Part shown: positions 44,558 to 57,029 of the stretch, in pieces | Layout: the number at the start of each line of letters is the position of its first letter | Numbering within the stretch: position 1 is the stretch's first letter | Assembly: GCA_947561585.1 (NCBI GenBank) | Contig: CANNZV010001041.1 | Location: 188,834 to 252,833 of the forward strand | Reading direction: 5' to 3' | Origin: Caprella mutica | Taxonomy: Eukaryota; Arthropoda; Malacostraca; Amphipoda; Caprellidae | Length of the DNA stretch: 64,000 nt | The notes under the pieces: generated by a model | Told to the model about the DNA's origin: nothing | Database searches by the model: none | Seen by the model: only the letters and a program-made list of their open reading frames with translations | Program-made: the position numbers and the translations under genes

Positions 44558-44694
44558 TCTTTCATTCTGTTCATAGCAAAATTAATGTAAATATACCTAG
44601 GTTCCCAGTCTGCCAGACTGGAAAACATAAATTCTAACAGAGTTACTCCTAACTTCATGCATTCCTATCAGTGATGTTTATCATCACAACAAGT

Positions 44695-44848
44695 CCACTC
44701 TGGAAAATACCTTAGGCTAACAGATGAATTTTAGAGACTAAATGCTGCGGATTATACAATTCACATTAATTTATTACTGTCTTTTAAGGTTTGCAAAACT
44801 CCAACAGAGTAATTAATCCATAAGAAAAGACCACTTTTTCCAGAGTGG
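44695..44848 (+). mobile_element. CCACTCTGG...CCAGAGTGG element with perfect target duplication
   Basis: 154 bp with ends CCACTCTGGAAAA and TTTTTCCAGAGTGG. CAACAAGT is duplicated perfectly (44687-44694 and 44849-44856). It is a further subfamily with CCA...TGG ends. Confidence 0.88.
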
Positions 44849-45045
44849 CAACAAGTCCAATTGTGATTCGTGAAGCTTAAATGACTTATTTTACATTAGT
44901 TTTCACTGCGGAGTTGAAATTTATTAAATAATTTACTGATTTCTGCATTTTTTAGGGTTAAAATTAGTAATTTTTGTTCATTCTAATTTCTAAATTCCTA
45001 ACAGAGTTACAAGTCAATCTGAAATGAGTTATTATTCCACTCTGG

Positions 45046-45316
45046 CCAGTCTGCAGAATATGGAACATTTTTCCAAGACTCTCTGCGGTAGTTTTTGAAT
45101 GAAATTTTAGAAATTGGAGATCTCTGCGGGAGATTTTGAATTAATTGAATTTAATTCCTATGTTACCATTAATTTACCTGCGGGAGATTTTGAATTAATT
45201 CCTATGTTATCATTAATTTAGCTGCGGGAGATTCTGAATCTGCTACTGAGAGTCAGAGAGTAGCTCTCTCTCAAATTAAAGTCTTTGCGGGAGAAAAGAC
45301 ACATTCTGCAGACTGG
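45046..45316 (+). mobile_element. CCAGTCTGCAGAA...CTGG element
   Basis: Ends CCAGTCTGCAGAATATGG and CATTCTGCAGACTGG. The interior has two copies of TTCCTATGTTACCATTAAT-like sequence separated by TGCGGGAGATTTTGAATTAA. The flanks do not show a clear duplication; the left flank CCACTCTGG is the end of another subfamily, so it may be nested. Confidence 0.75.
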
Positions 45317-45413
45317 CTAGGTTCCTGAGGCTAGGGATTATATAATTATTAATTCAGAAGTGTTCGCAGTAAAGCCCAAATTGATGTAAATATACCATAC
45401 TAATATGATAATA

Positions 45414-45649
45414 CCAGACTGTATTTCATGATAAATTCCACCGACTAGTCGGTGAAATTTTTCTCCATTAAAAATAATATTCTGACAAAGTCGGTGGATT
45501 TTTAGCTATTTATTCCTATGTTACCATTAATTTTCGGTAGAAAAATGGTTAAAATGTTGGTGGATCAGCCAAATTACTGGAAATTTATGGTGGATTTTTT
45601 CAGCTTTTTCATTAAGTTAGTGGAATTTTGTGCACCAAATACAGACTGG
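45414..45649 (-). mobile_element. CCAGACTGTATTT...CTGG element
   Basis: Ends CCAGACTGTATTTCATG and CACCAAATACAGACTGG, inverted relative to 18785-18923 but longer (236 bp). It contains TTCCTATGTTACCATTAATT. The target duplication is decayed. Confidence 0.75.
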
Positions 45650-46286
45650 TAAATATAGGAATTAATTGAAAATTGTTTGGAGAGAATATCCCAAACGGCA
45701 AACATCTCCCATAGTCTGCAGACTGGTAAATTGGATTTAAATTTCGAATTAATTCCTATGTTCCAATGTTTATTTTGGGCTTTTGGCTTGAAAGTTGAAA
45801 TCTTCAAAAATGAGTAAAAATAAAGATATTTTATTTATAAAATTGGCTTTGCTCAGAATTTTTGTGAAAATTTGGCTCAAAAATTGGCATACAGTTTGTC
45901 AGTTTTTGAAACATGGACACTTGATAGAAAAATAATTATTTTTCTTACATGATCGAAAATGACAAAATGTTAACTATCGGATACCAAACTCGTAACTTTA
46001 TATTATTACATTTTTACTGTGAAGACAGAAGACAGAATAGTATTACATAATTTAACTACTAACATAAGAAACATTGTTGTTTGAAAACTATGTTCAGTTG
46101 TTCTGTTGTAGCTAGTGTTGTTCACAATTTTCAGCAATTGCTTTGAAGGAAGTTAGTAAAGAACTGCTGACTGCTGAAAAGTGTTTTAAGATATTTCTGT
46201 TATTTCATTCTTTCTTCAAAGGATTAATCATTTTATGGAAAAATGAATTAACTAATTCAGAATTGCCTGCAGAGAATTTCCAAAAC

Positions 46287-46467
46287 CCAGTCTGCAGAAT
46301 ATGGGAGATATTTGGGATATTTTCTCCAAACAATTTTGAATTAGCTAATTCCTATATTTACACTAATTTAGCTACGAACTTCTGAATTAATCCCTATATT
46401 TACATTAATTATGCTACGAACAGAATAAGATATCTCTATGAACACTTTACCAGTTTCTGCAGACTGG
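46287..46467 (+). mobile_element. CCAGTCTGCAGAA...CTGG element
   Basis: 181 bp with ends CCAGTCTGCAGAATATGG and AGTTTCTGCAGACTGG. Flanks TCCAAAAC and TCTGAAAC agree at 6 of 8. The interior has two CCTATATTTACAYTAATT boxes. It ends about 260 bp before the INTS15 start codon. Confidence 0.82.
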
Positions 46468-46724
46468 TCTGAAACATCTTCCATAATCTGCTGACTGCTG
46501 AGATTGGGAAAAACAAAAAAATGAAGATTGTGCTAGATTCTAATTTATGCCCTAATATTTTTCTTTTCCCAACTAATAATTTTTTATTCCAATTTTGTAG
46601 GTTCTCTATATACTCTCTAAGTTACCTACTGTATATACTGTTTACTTAATTGCATCCACATGTGTGGTCTTTAGCTCATTACACTTTGATTTTATTGCAA
46701 AGATTAGAAATATAGTTAGTCGAA

Positions 46725-49700
46725 ATGAGCAACATCGATCTCCACGATTTGCGTATGCAGGAGTTTCCTCACTATGTTCGTCTTGCGCTCAATAAACTTG
46801 GTGAGTTTTCTTTCCGATTTTTTTTTCTTTATCAACCTATCAACTGAAAAAATTATCTTTCAAGATGCTATTCAAAACTATGCAAGTTTATCTAGCTTAA
46901 TTTGTGTAAAAATGAATAATTCCATTGAAGATGTTATTATTTGTTATGACTTTCTTTTTTCCATAGAAATGTGTGTCCAGAGTCCGCAAAGCCCACAGAT
47001 AATAACTCTGCAAAGTCGACTGATAGAAGAATTCATCTTTTGCTCTCACGACACTGGAAAACCTAACAGCAAACATGTAAAGGTACTACCTAGCTGTCAT
47101 ATTTGTATCATATTCAATTTATTATATGCTGATGTTTATAACATCATCTCTTGAACTGTTAAATATCTGTTAATATGAATACAGTTTCAACATGGATTGG
47201 TACTAAAGTTTTTCTTTGCAATTTTGATCCACTAACCTCTTAAGTAGAAATTGTTAAAATTACCTCGTTTACAGATCTTGACACTGTCCGTCAACGAGTT
47301 GACAGTAGTGAGGATGATAATCAGCCATCTAACAACAGTCACAAACGACCCTCTCCGCAACACACTCCTCATGCGTCTGTTCCACCCCTCCAACATGGAA
47401 AAGTCAAACATTCCTAACCAATTCAACTGCGAGGCTATCAACAATCAGAAGATTTCTCACCGTCTCAACATTCTGGCCTCTCTGTGCTCCCTCTCCTTAG
47501 CTTCTAAAAATGCTAAAGTTCTGGAGTCTATAGCAGTTTGGATGCTGGTGAATAAAAACTTAACCAAAGTTATTAACTAGAATGTATAACTAATTCAAAT
47601 CTTTACGCAAACAGAGAAAACAAACTATTGATTGCTCGATAGTTAGGTCTATCAGAATAGTTAGATTTATTTATTAGCTATACTTTTTCTTTAGATGTTG
47701 CTCTTTTAGTATTTCTAGATGTTAAGATATAAAAGAAGACCATCAGACAAATTTTGAATATGGTTTCATATTAATTTCAGCAAATATGCAATCTGAGTGG
47801 ATGGAGCCTGCAGGTTGGCCGGAGACTAGTTGCCGAGTACTGCACTATAGCTCACATGAACTCTGCCGCCAATCACCCTCTGATAGACCTGCCTCAAACC
47901 ACTTCCCTTTTCACCAGCACTCTTATAGCTTGCTGGGCACAGAGCTATGCCAAACTAGGTGAACCATTAAGTTATTAACTGTAATGGAAAGTGATTAAGC
48001 TTGAATGTCTCCCTGTTTATATATATCACAAACGTATAAATTCAATATCACAGTAGCTAATTAACTAACTATTATTGTTTCATTTTATCACATTATACTT
48101 AAATTTTTGTTGTTTGGGGTTTATATATATCACAAACGTATAAATGCATTATAATATTAGCTAATTATTCTCTTATTGTTTCATTTTGCAGGTTTAGAAG
48201 CAGCGCCTAACACCATTAACATCTGCCTCCGTCCCCCCAAAGCTCTTATTTCCCTCATTGTATCCTGGCTACACAACTCCCCCCCTTCTCTCCTCCTAAC
48301 CCCCCTCACAGACCACAATATAGTCTCCAGCCTCCCTGCTGGGTCTCCCTTCCCTCCCGTCACTCTTGCCTCCGTAGCTTTGATGCCACTTCTCAGGTAA
48401 ACTATTTTAGACATTTTTTTACTTGTAGGAACAAAATTTCAGTTGGGGGTAGGGTAAATTACGAATTATCAGTCAGTTTCGCATCTTCGGTCATGTGAGA
48501 AAAAAACTATAAAATACTGACATTTTTATCTAAATAGTTTCCATTGGTACCATAGATAGAGGATACCATTTAAATTTACATTATTATGTTGTTTTTCTTA
48601 TATAATCAAAGATGTGGAACTGACCAATAATTCGTTACCTACCATTCATGAAATTTGAAAACATGTCTCAAGAGAAAACCCGAATACTTAATTTTGCACT
48701 CATCTTCTAATCAATCTAATAAAAAGAGTTGGTGAAGAACCCTCTTTTTTCAAATAATTGATAGTTACTTATGTTAAATATAAAAAATGTAACAATTTTC
48801 TGAGTTTCTACCTACACTCTTAATATTATTTGCCTGATTTTATGTCCTTTTCATTTCAGATGGACTGTTGAAGCTCCTTTTTTCCTGCAAGTCTCCACAG
48901 AGCATCACCACCGCAACAACTGTCTCAAGTTCTCCTCCCTCTCCCCCCTCACTCCCAATGACTCCTACAGCAAGAAGAGCACCTGTGACAGATGTGTGAG
49001 TCACTTTGCAGATGAGAGACAACTCTACGATGATCTGCAGCTGCAGCTGATGAAATGCATTCATGAGATACCTAATGTACTGCCCTCTAACGAACAGAAG
49101 CGGGTAAGGAGTGACTCATTTGTAGCTACTTCATTAGAACTAGAGAACGTCACACTCGCAGTACAATCGAACTTCTCTATAATGAACCATCCTGTATAGT
49201 AGACACCTGTATTTAGAGTTATGAAAAATGAAAGGCCATTTAGAATGAATATATTTCAGAAAGAAAGATAATATTTTGTATTGTATCATCTCTTAAATCC
49301 TCTATAGTGGAGTAAACTCTCTATAGTGAACTAGTTACAGTTCACTATAGAGGAGTTCTACTGTATGTACTAAGAAAGTGCTTTTTAACATAGCTCTTAT
49401 ACCCATGTTAAAACGCACTTAGCTATCGAATACTGTGAGTGTTAAGCACTGAGACGCTCCACTTATTTATAAAGTAACCTGAATGCTAAATCTCTACCTT
49501 TTTGCTTAATTTAACATTGGTTAAATGAAACAGTTATAGCTACTAGGGATATTCCTTTCAAAGCAAACAGTTCGTAATTAGGAAAATAGGCACAACAGAT
49601 AATGAGTTGAACAAAGTATCTAAGTAGACTTGATGCTTTTAAGGTGACTTTAGTTTTATCACATCTAGTTTCCTAAGTGTTTATATTCTACAGATATTGC

Positions 49701-50544
49701 GAAGTGATCAGCTGGTGATGATCTCAATGAGTCTCCACAAACTGTTAGAGTTCAGCAAAAACGGACCTGAGACTAACAAAAGTGAGTAAAGATAAGGAGC
49801 GTACTTGTGAAACCATGAGGCATGAGCATTGTTAATTTGTTACTGCTCAATGCTCAATCATGAGCATTGTCACTGCTCATGAAAAGCAGCAACAATGATT
49901 TTCCATGACTGCTTCTCCCAGTCCTTTGTATTTAATTTGACTTCAGCGATATGGCCTTTGGTTCCGAAGCAGATGTTAAACCCTCTAATTAATTACCAAC
50001 TTATTAAATATAACTCTTATTTTTTTACTCTCTACCTATTGTCCCCAGCCTCCAGCAACTGGCTAGGTGCGTTTGACAGTAGCTTTCCGACTGACATGAG
50101 CCTCTCAGACAAACAAGATGCTGTTAACAGACTGGCAATGGTTATCTTGATAACAGTCAAGAGTGGCACTATTTTCGGTGACGTCGGTGAGTATTTCTGC
50201 GTTATAGATTACTATAGTATACATGTTCCACGCCATTTTTCATATTTGCACAATCTCGAGAATGTGCTGCGCGTTTCTAGGATGTGCGATGATCTCAAAG
50301 ATTGTCACACATTTTCAAGATCCTAAAATGTGCAGTGCAAAATCGACAAATTGCGCGGAACATGTATACAATAAAGCTCTGGTTATATAAGTACTATTCA
50401 ATTTAAAAAGTATAGGTTTTTTTATGTCTTTCTGCTTAGAATATTTCCATTGCTAACCACTATGACTTATTTTCAGGAGAACTAATGGTGAGCGTGAGGA
50501 GAATGCCCATAGCTAACAGACTGATGCAGATGATCATCTCTTGA
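46725..50544 (+). CDS. INTS15: INTS15 (C7orf26 family), Integrator complex subunit
   Basis: Nine exons join to 461 codons: 46725-46800, 46967-47082, 47275-47547, 47781-47958, 48192-48396, 48860-49103, 49694-49781, 50049-50186 and 50477-50544. Human C7orf26 is about 449 residues. Matches are collinear: RLIEEFIF with human LLEEFVF, LNILASLCSLSLA with LGKLVSMAVAV, PPKALISLIVSWL with PPMDLLEMIVTWI, MPLLRWTVEAPF with VGLIRWCVKAPL, and the end MPIANRLMQMIIS with LPHNNLLQLVIS. INTS15 is the nuclear Integrator subunit associated with the INTS10-INTS13-INTS14 module, which works on nascent snRNA and mRNA cleavage. A cysteine-bearing insert in exon 6 (STCDRCVSHF) is not in the human protein as I recall it. 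The long proline-rich human tail is absent. All junctions are GT/AG and in phase. Confidence 0.9.
48010..48190 (+). repeat. Tandem duplication at the INTS15 exon 5 acceptor
   Basis: TTTATATATATCACAAACG, TATAAAT, TTAGCTAATTA and TTATTGTTTCATTTT occur in the same order twice (48015-48085 and 48119-48188). Only the second copy ends in the used TTTTGCAG acceptor. Confidence 0.75.
48455..48640. mobile_element. Foldback fragment, GGTATCC/GGATACC family, in INTS15 intron 5
   Basis: Inverted blocks TTATCAGTCAGTTTCGCATC...TTGGTACC and GGATACC...GATGTGGAACTGACCAATAA (in parts). Relatives are at 51290-51490, 57030-57210 and 62985-63505. Confidence 0.55.
49162..49365. mobile_element. Pogo/mariner-like MITE, CAGTAGAACTCC family, in INTS15 intron 6
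   Basis: Left TACAATCGAACTTCTCTATA, right the inverse of TACAGTAGAACTCCTCTATA, bordered by TA. About 200 bp, 58 bp after the exon 6 donor. Confidence 0.7.
49840..49990 (+). repeat. Dispersed repeat, GACTGCTTCT family fragment, in INTS15 intron 7
   Basis: CATGAGCATTGTCACTGCTCATG and GACTGCTTCTCCCAGTCC match the family seen at 10065 and 12727. A CATGAGCATTGT duplication lies next to it. Confidence 0.55.
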
Positions 50545-50802
50545 TCGAACACAAATGTCAATCTTCCGTTGAAGAGTTTGCATCTGTGAATGCGATGAAA
50601 GATAGCGTCCTTGGCATTAGTCCTAGCATAGATGCAATTGTTCACCAGACTCAAAATACATGCCATTGTTCACTAGACTCCTTAACTGACTAATTAGTAT
50701 ACAAAAGTAAAGCTTATATTTGACATAGAAATGACAGATGTAAATCGAACCAAAAATAGTACCTACAGTTTATTTTTACTTCGCTTAACAGTAAAGTTGA
50801 AT

Positions 50803-50808
50803 AATAAA
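50803..50808 (+). terminator. Poly(A) signal of INTS15
   Basis: AATAAA about 260 bases after the stop codon, in AT-rich sequence. Confidence 0.5.
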
Positions 50809-50809
50809 A

Positions 50810-52150
50810 GCATTAAAAGTATATTTATGGAAGTGTTCTTCATATCTCTAAAATATAGGAATGTTTGAAATGAAAATAAGCTATTTTTATACTCATGTTC
50901 AAAATAATGTGAAGCAAGTTCCTACTTTTCACAATCTGTTAATTCTCAGTGAAAGTTTAGTTTGGACTGTACCTTGCCAAAATAAATACTGAAGATTATT
51001 CCTAACAAAATGAAGAAATAGCACAAAATATTCCTGTTATTATTTAAAAGATTTCTTATATGAAATGTAATAGCTTTTTAAATTAATAAACTTTTTGTAG
51101 ATATTATATTAACTCATTATTTTTCTGATGATATTAAATGTGAATACTTTTTAACTGATGTTTTATTTCCAAATGAAAAGGATTAATTCTTATATTGAGG
51201 TAATTTAACTTCTTTCAAATTAATAAATTTACATGCGACTTAAGAATATTATTTTGAAATACATCTTTGATTCATGAAAATATGGATAAGCTCTGAGATA
51301 TCGTACGGTACCACTTTTCCGACCATTGTAATAAATATTATATTGGTATGATGGTATCCATGATACTTGCAGGTTATTTTGTTAATGAATTTGTATCCCA
51401 GATATCTTTAGGTATCATGGATACCAATTTACGGATAATATTTTAAATCGTTTTTTTATACGATCGGACAATGTGGAACTGGTCGATAACTTGGGGCTTA
51501 GCCTCTAGATTCATTAAATGTTATAGGGTAACGTCACCGTTCTCGAAAAGTGTTTATTGACGTGTGGTAACTCCCACTTCCCGAGTACTGCAGGCTTTTA
51601 ACTTAGGAGTGTGATTTACTAATATCGACAGAGAGTGTTCCGGTGCAAGGGAGCCGCAACAGATGTTAGAGCTGCTGTACACAGGTATCACAGACACCTG
51701 TATTCGACATACAGTCAGTCACAGCTCTCCCCTCCACTTCCCGTACGAATAGCACTGCAGTACAGTCACATGACTATTTGATGGTACAATAGCCTGGTAG
51801 TACCATCAGCTGCTGAAATAGAGGTACAGTTCTCTGTGCTATTCCTATGGAGGTGTAGTGGCAGGTGTATTTGGTAACAGGTGTGAGAGATCTAGTTCAT
51901 AGGGGGTGTGCACCCCAAATTCACCCCCTTTCTATTTTCCATGTGTGTATTTCTCCTCATCTGTATCATTATAATATATTATATATAATTAGAAATGGGC
52001 AACCTGGTCCTAATACAGTTAAGAGAAAGGGGCCCCGAACTGTTGTAATTTGGACTATGTTTTTTTCTTAATTTTATTTATCATTTTTTTACGCTACTTG
52101 CAGTTTTAGAGGATAGCGCTAGGGTTATGCTCTTCAACTATGAGGTCTTA
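50810..52150. other. Intergenic with a foldback element
   Basis: 51290-51490 is a foldback relative of 62985-63505 (TGGTATCCATGATAC and its inverse). 51590-51900 is less AT-rich but has no coding frame I can support. Confidence 0.5.
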
Positions 52151-52990
52151 GATTTTGTGTTGGGTAGACTCGTAGGCTTCATTTACTATCACCTCTTCAT
52201 TTTCCTCTTAGATTTTGTGTTAGGTAGACTAGTAGGCTTCATTTACTATCACCTCTTCATTTTCCTCTTAGATTTTGTGTTAGGTAGACTAGTAGGCTTC
52301 ATTTACTATCACCTCTTCATTTTCCTCTTAGATTTTGTGTTAGGTAGACTCGTAGGCTTCATTTACTATCACCTCTTCATTTTCCTCTTAGATTTTGTGT
52401 TAGGTAGACTCGTAGGCTTCATTTATTTTCACCTCTTCATTTTCCTCTTAGATTTGTTTTAGGTAGACTCGTAGGCTTCATTTACTATCACCTCTTCATT
52501 TTCCTCTTAGATTTGGTTTTAAGTAGACTCGTAGGCTTCATTTACTATCACCTCTTCATTTTCCTCTTAGATTTCGTGTTAGGTAGACTCGTAGGCTTCA
52601 TTTACTATCACCTCTTCATTTTCCTCTTAGATTTCGTGTTAGGTAGACTCGTAGGCTTCATTTACTATCACCTCTTCATTTTCCTCTTAGATTTGGTTTT
52701 AAGTAGACTCGTAGGCTTCATTTACTATCACCTCTTCATTTTCCTCTTAGATTTTGTGTTAGGTAGACTCGTAGGCTTCATTTACTATCACCTCTTCATT
52801 TTCCTCTTAGATTTCGTGTTAGGTAGACTCGTAGGCTTCATTTACTATCACCTCTTCATTTTCCTCTTAGATTTCGTGTTAGGTAGACTAGTAGGCTTCA
52901 TTTATTATCACCTCTTCATTTTCCTCTTATATTTTGTGTTAGGTAGACTCGTAGGCTTCATTTACCATCACCTCTTCATTTTCCTCTTCT
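52151..52990 (+). repeat. 60-bp minisatellite, 14 units, open in one frame
   Basis: Each unit starts GATTTTGTGTTAGGTAGACT and ends CACCTCTTCATTTTCCTCTTA. The period of 60 bp is 20 codons and there is no stop in one forward frame, so the array reads as a repeated hydrophobic peptide (GRLVGFIYYHLFIFLLDFVL). A single-base deletion between units 5 and 6 shifts that frame. No signal for expression (no start context, no splice site) is seen, so I treat it as non-coding. Confidence 0.93.
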
Positions 52991-52999
52991 AAGGAGAGG

Positions 53000-53940
53000 A
53001 AAAGGAGTAGCTTTCCTGCATCCACGAGCATTGTATTTTCGATATTTCATCTAATCTTTTAAACTTCAATTATTGTACATATTTTGAAGTAAATCCTCAC
53101 ACTAGTACCATTCAGATGTGTAGAATATTAGTCAAATTATATCTGTAGAAGAATATTATCATATTAGACCATTTCACATTTATAAATGAGGTGTTTTTAA
53201 CATTACATGTGCGTGTTTCTAGCTCTTTTACCCTCACTATACGTACACACTGTGTGCACTGCTAAAACGTACATGTACTAGTTTTAACCCCTCTGTAACA
53301 GATACGAACGAACATTCTCCATTTCACTACTTCGGTAAAAACTTCCGAAATTTGGATTCCGATTTCAGGAAATGAAATAGTCTGACCATATATTTTAAAT
53401 ATTTATAGAATTGCCAATTGAGAGTTAGGTATAAGTTATATATTTTGTATATTTCTTGCATCCATGAGCATTGTCACTGACTGGTGGTAAGTGACCTTGT
53501 TCACAGAGTAGCTTTACTGAATCCATGAACTCAATCACCGACTGGTGGTAGGACAATTCCCTACTCAATTATTCATAGTCTTTTTTTAAACCTATCCCAG
53601 AGTGTAAAGAATCAATCTACACAATTCCATGTGTGAAACATCCACTTCTACACAGGTTAACTAACTACACATGACATTACACGAGGTATACAGTATACAG
53701 GTGTTCTATATCAGCTATGTATCTCAACCCAATGCTACACATGATAAGTTTAGAACACAGATATGTGTTTCTGCTTTTGTGATAAGATTGAAGAAATTAC
53801 GACTGGTTGGCGAAGACAATCTGTGAAGAAGGACATTTAAAAAAGTAAATGTCAGTTCTACTTTTTACTACCCTCCATTGGTTCACCCATGGACTGAAGT
53901 TCTAATTGAAGATTAATAATTACTAATAAATGTAAGCAAT
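53000..53940. other. Intergenic with dispersed repeat copies
   Basis: Contains the GACTGGTGGTA-family repeat at 53453-53560 (two partial units). No gene is seen. Confidence 0.5.
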
Positions 53941-55198
53941 GAAATGGTAACAATAAAGGAGGGATACCCACTGCTGAAAGTCCTGAATCACATCGGTTGT
54001 CCCCAAAGCGTCCGGAGTAGGGAAAATGGAAGTTACTCTTCACCTATTTCAGCCCAGGTGATGCTCGGGCTGGCAACAATAAGGTCAGGGTCAGGTGTGC
54101 TCTCGGGGCATACTCCACACCACCGAAAATTGGGGTGTGTATCCGGGCAAAGTCTATTGGATGATGACTAAAGTGAAGTCGGATGAGATGGACCCAATCC
54201 TCCCTCAACAGTGACGACTCTTCGGGGTATAGGACTGGTGGTACCGCAATGAGATGGGAGTTAAGAGGAGCACACCTTTTAGCGAGCGGGATGGACAGTG
54301 GTGATGTATCCACGGATGAGGCCGACGAGGTTACCGGTTTTCGGGGACAGGTGAATGGTTGCACACAGGGTCCCAAATTAAGTGGAAAGCAGGTTGTGAA
54401 TTTGCCTCGATAAGCCTCCAGCTGTAGAGTGAAAGTGCTGAAGAAAGTTGTATTGGAAAGTAGAGGACTCGAAAGACATGTGTATGTGGTCATTATGGGT
54501 ATCACCACGGGCTTGTTGTGTTTGTGGTCCGTGGAAATCGCCCGTATGCAGCTGGTGGCGATGCGCAGTACAGAGTTAGTTCTGCGTCCTTCATGTGGAA
54601 TCGAGCTAGATCAAGGCCATCTAATAGTCTTTAGATGGCCTTGATGGATCCGGAGGTAAGGTCGCAATTCCGCCAGAGAGAACGAGTTGAACAAACTGTT
54701 GGTAAAGAGCAGTTTGACACTCTGTGAAGTGGCTGAACATCGGTCAAGATAGTCTAGATTTTGCTGAATGTTTGTCCTTAGTGCGAACATTCATGTCCCA
54801 AACCACAATGCCCAAACGGTATTGTGGTGTTAACGGGAATAGGCGAGTTTTAAAGTGCAATGTGTTGTTACAGACTTTATTGTGGGGCTAATTAGGCTGA
54901 TGGAGGGTTTATTGAGACTATGTTTGCATCGACAGAGGATTACTCATCTAGGACATCTCTTTCTACTCCTATATGTACTTTTAGCAGTGGGACTGTATAG
55001 GATTACTTAACTAAGATATGGCTTTTGTACTCCAATATGTGTACATATATCGACGGAAGGAGATTTCCAGTTAGGACATGACTTTTTTTGATTCAATATG
55101 TATCTTTAGCAGTGACATTGTGTAGGTAGACTGGAGGTGGAGTTCCGTTTCAGAATTACACATGTCGGTTGGTGAAGGCTGCACAGATGTCAGGTGGG
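53941..55198. other. Less AT-rich block without a recognisable gene
   Basis: Between about 53950 and 54660 base composition rises clearly in G and C, and open frames of up to 154 codons exist on both strands. None has a family match I recognise or splice context. It may be a decayed mobile element or a non-coding transcript. It ends in the hairpin at 54610-54645. Confidence 0.35.
54610..54645. repeat. Perfect 15-bp hairpin
   Basis: ATCAAGGCCATCTAA, loop TAGTCT, then TTAGATGGCCTTGAT. The stem is perfect over 15 pairs. Function unknown. Confidence 0.85.
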
Positions 55199-55297
55199 AA
55201 TAAAACAGTTGGCAGTTGGTAGTCGGTTAGCAGTCTTTGGTTTCGTGTTGTCTGTGTGGTTGTAACAGTGCTGCAGAATCTATCTTACCTTTCTCAG
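55199..55297 (+). promoter_or_regulatory. Candidate promoter and 5' UTR exon of the first secreted-protein gene
   Basis: AATAAAAC (55199) could act as a weak TATA box, with a GCAGTCT initiator-like site about 30 bp on. A strong donor CAG|GTAAGT lies at 55298. The matching acceptor TTTGTTTCTCAG ends at 57267, 13 bases before the ATG at 57280. Confidence 0.45.
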
Positions 55298-56670
55298 GTA
55301 AGTTACTAAATTTAACTTTTCATAACTTAAAGTTGAAGTCGGAATTTTAAGCCATGATATTTTACCCTCACCTACCGAATTTCATATGATTTTTCTTTTT
55401 GAATCGGTCTCACATATTCATTTTAATCCTGTTTTATGAATTAAAGTAAAATTGAGTTCTGAATTCTACCTAAAACTATGATATTGTGCTCTGACCTACA
55501 AAAATCCGTTTGATTTTTATTTTTAAATCGGTCTGCAGAATTAATTTCAATAGCTGTTTAATGAATTTAAGTTAAAATTAAGATTTTATAAGTTTAACAA
55601 AATGGTGAAAAAAAATCAAATTTTATTTCTTTTGGTATTTTTTTCAAGCGAATTTTGTATTTGAATCTTGAACGTTCATAATTATTTTTAACTAGTGTAC
55701 TTTCCCGTTAAAAATAACGGGTCATCACCAATACCAATTTATTACCCGTTATTAGGTTACTTTCAATGAATTCAATTAAAATTAAATTTTCTGCATAGTC
55801 TAATTTATTTTATAGATAAAATACATTTAAAAATTGAATAAAAACAGGGGAATTTAAATATCAAGTTAATATATTCACGTGCATATCGTAGTTACATTCT
55901 TCATGTTTAATACCCGTAGTGTAAAAGCGGACACAAAATAAATAAACACACTAAGGAAATTATTAGTATAGATATTCGATTTGTAGCTTACATTTACTAC
56001 ATTTAATCTCATTTCGATTTCTTTTTCTCTGTTTACAATAATTTGATCCAAAAAAAATTTTTAGTAGGTATATCTTTCACTAATTTTTGAATAAAATTCA
56101 GATAATTTCTTAATAAATCGTTAAAATTTAAATCCAATTGCAATTGTTCTTTTTTCAATTCTTTTCACATGTGCAGAAAAAGTTGCGCCTGTTTTCAAAA
56201 TTTGGCTTATTTTCCTCCAACTGTAGTTTATTATATAAAAAACTTTGTGTAGGATATCGTGAGTTGATGATTTTATTAAAGTATTTTCATTTGTAAAAGG
56301 GGGAAATATATACTATTATCATTTTATGTGTTAATATATATTTTTCATATTTGGTTAATTTGTTAAACACATATTAACAAATACATAACAGTTGAATTAT
56401 ATTACCCCCATTTCCAAATAGAAATGAAATGTTAATAAAACCTGTGAATTCACTATATCTCTGAAATGAGTATACTTTCAAAATTTGAATTATTTTCTTT
56501 TTCATTTGGAAGTTTTTAAATTTTTATTAATTTTATCCCAGTTTAGTATAACCATGTTCTATTTTTTATTTTCCAAAATTAAAAAATCTAAACTATTATA
56601 ATTAAATGTCCAAAGAACTTATATTGAAATTCAAACTTTTCTGATTCATATTTATTAATATTTATAATGG

Positions 56671-56897
56671 CATGACGCAGTTTTTCACTGTATTTGAAGG
56701 CTATGACGCAGTTTTTCACTGTATTTGAAGGCTATGACGCAGTTTTTCACTGTATTTGAATGCCATGACGCAGTTTTTCACTATATTTAAAGGCTATGAC
56801 GCAGTTTTTCACTGTATTTGTAGGCTATGACGCAGTTTTTCACTATATTTAAAGGCTATGACGCAGTTTTTCACTATATTTAAAGGCTATGACGCAG
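56671..56897 (+). repeat. 31-bp minisatellite, eight units
   Basis: ATGACGCAGTTTTTCACTG followed by TATTTGAAGGCT, repeated from 56672 to 56888 at a 31-bp spacing, with TATTTAAAGGCT as a variant. It lies in the candidate 5' UTR intron of the gene at 57280. Confidence 0.92.
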
Positions 56898-57029
56898 TTG
56901 CATACGTGTAACTAGAGTGCGTCATTGGTGTGTGTCGCACCTGTACAGGTGGCACTAGCCGGTCAAAGTGCCACCTGTACAAGCCAGTGGCACAGTGGCT
57001 CACAGATGCCACTCTCAACTATCCCTACT

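Noticed and set aside
54044..54508. 154-codon open frame on the minus strand in a GC-richer block
   Set aside because: I could not match it to any reverse transcriptase, transposase or cellular family, and frames are open on both strands; kept only as an unexplained block.
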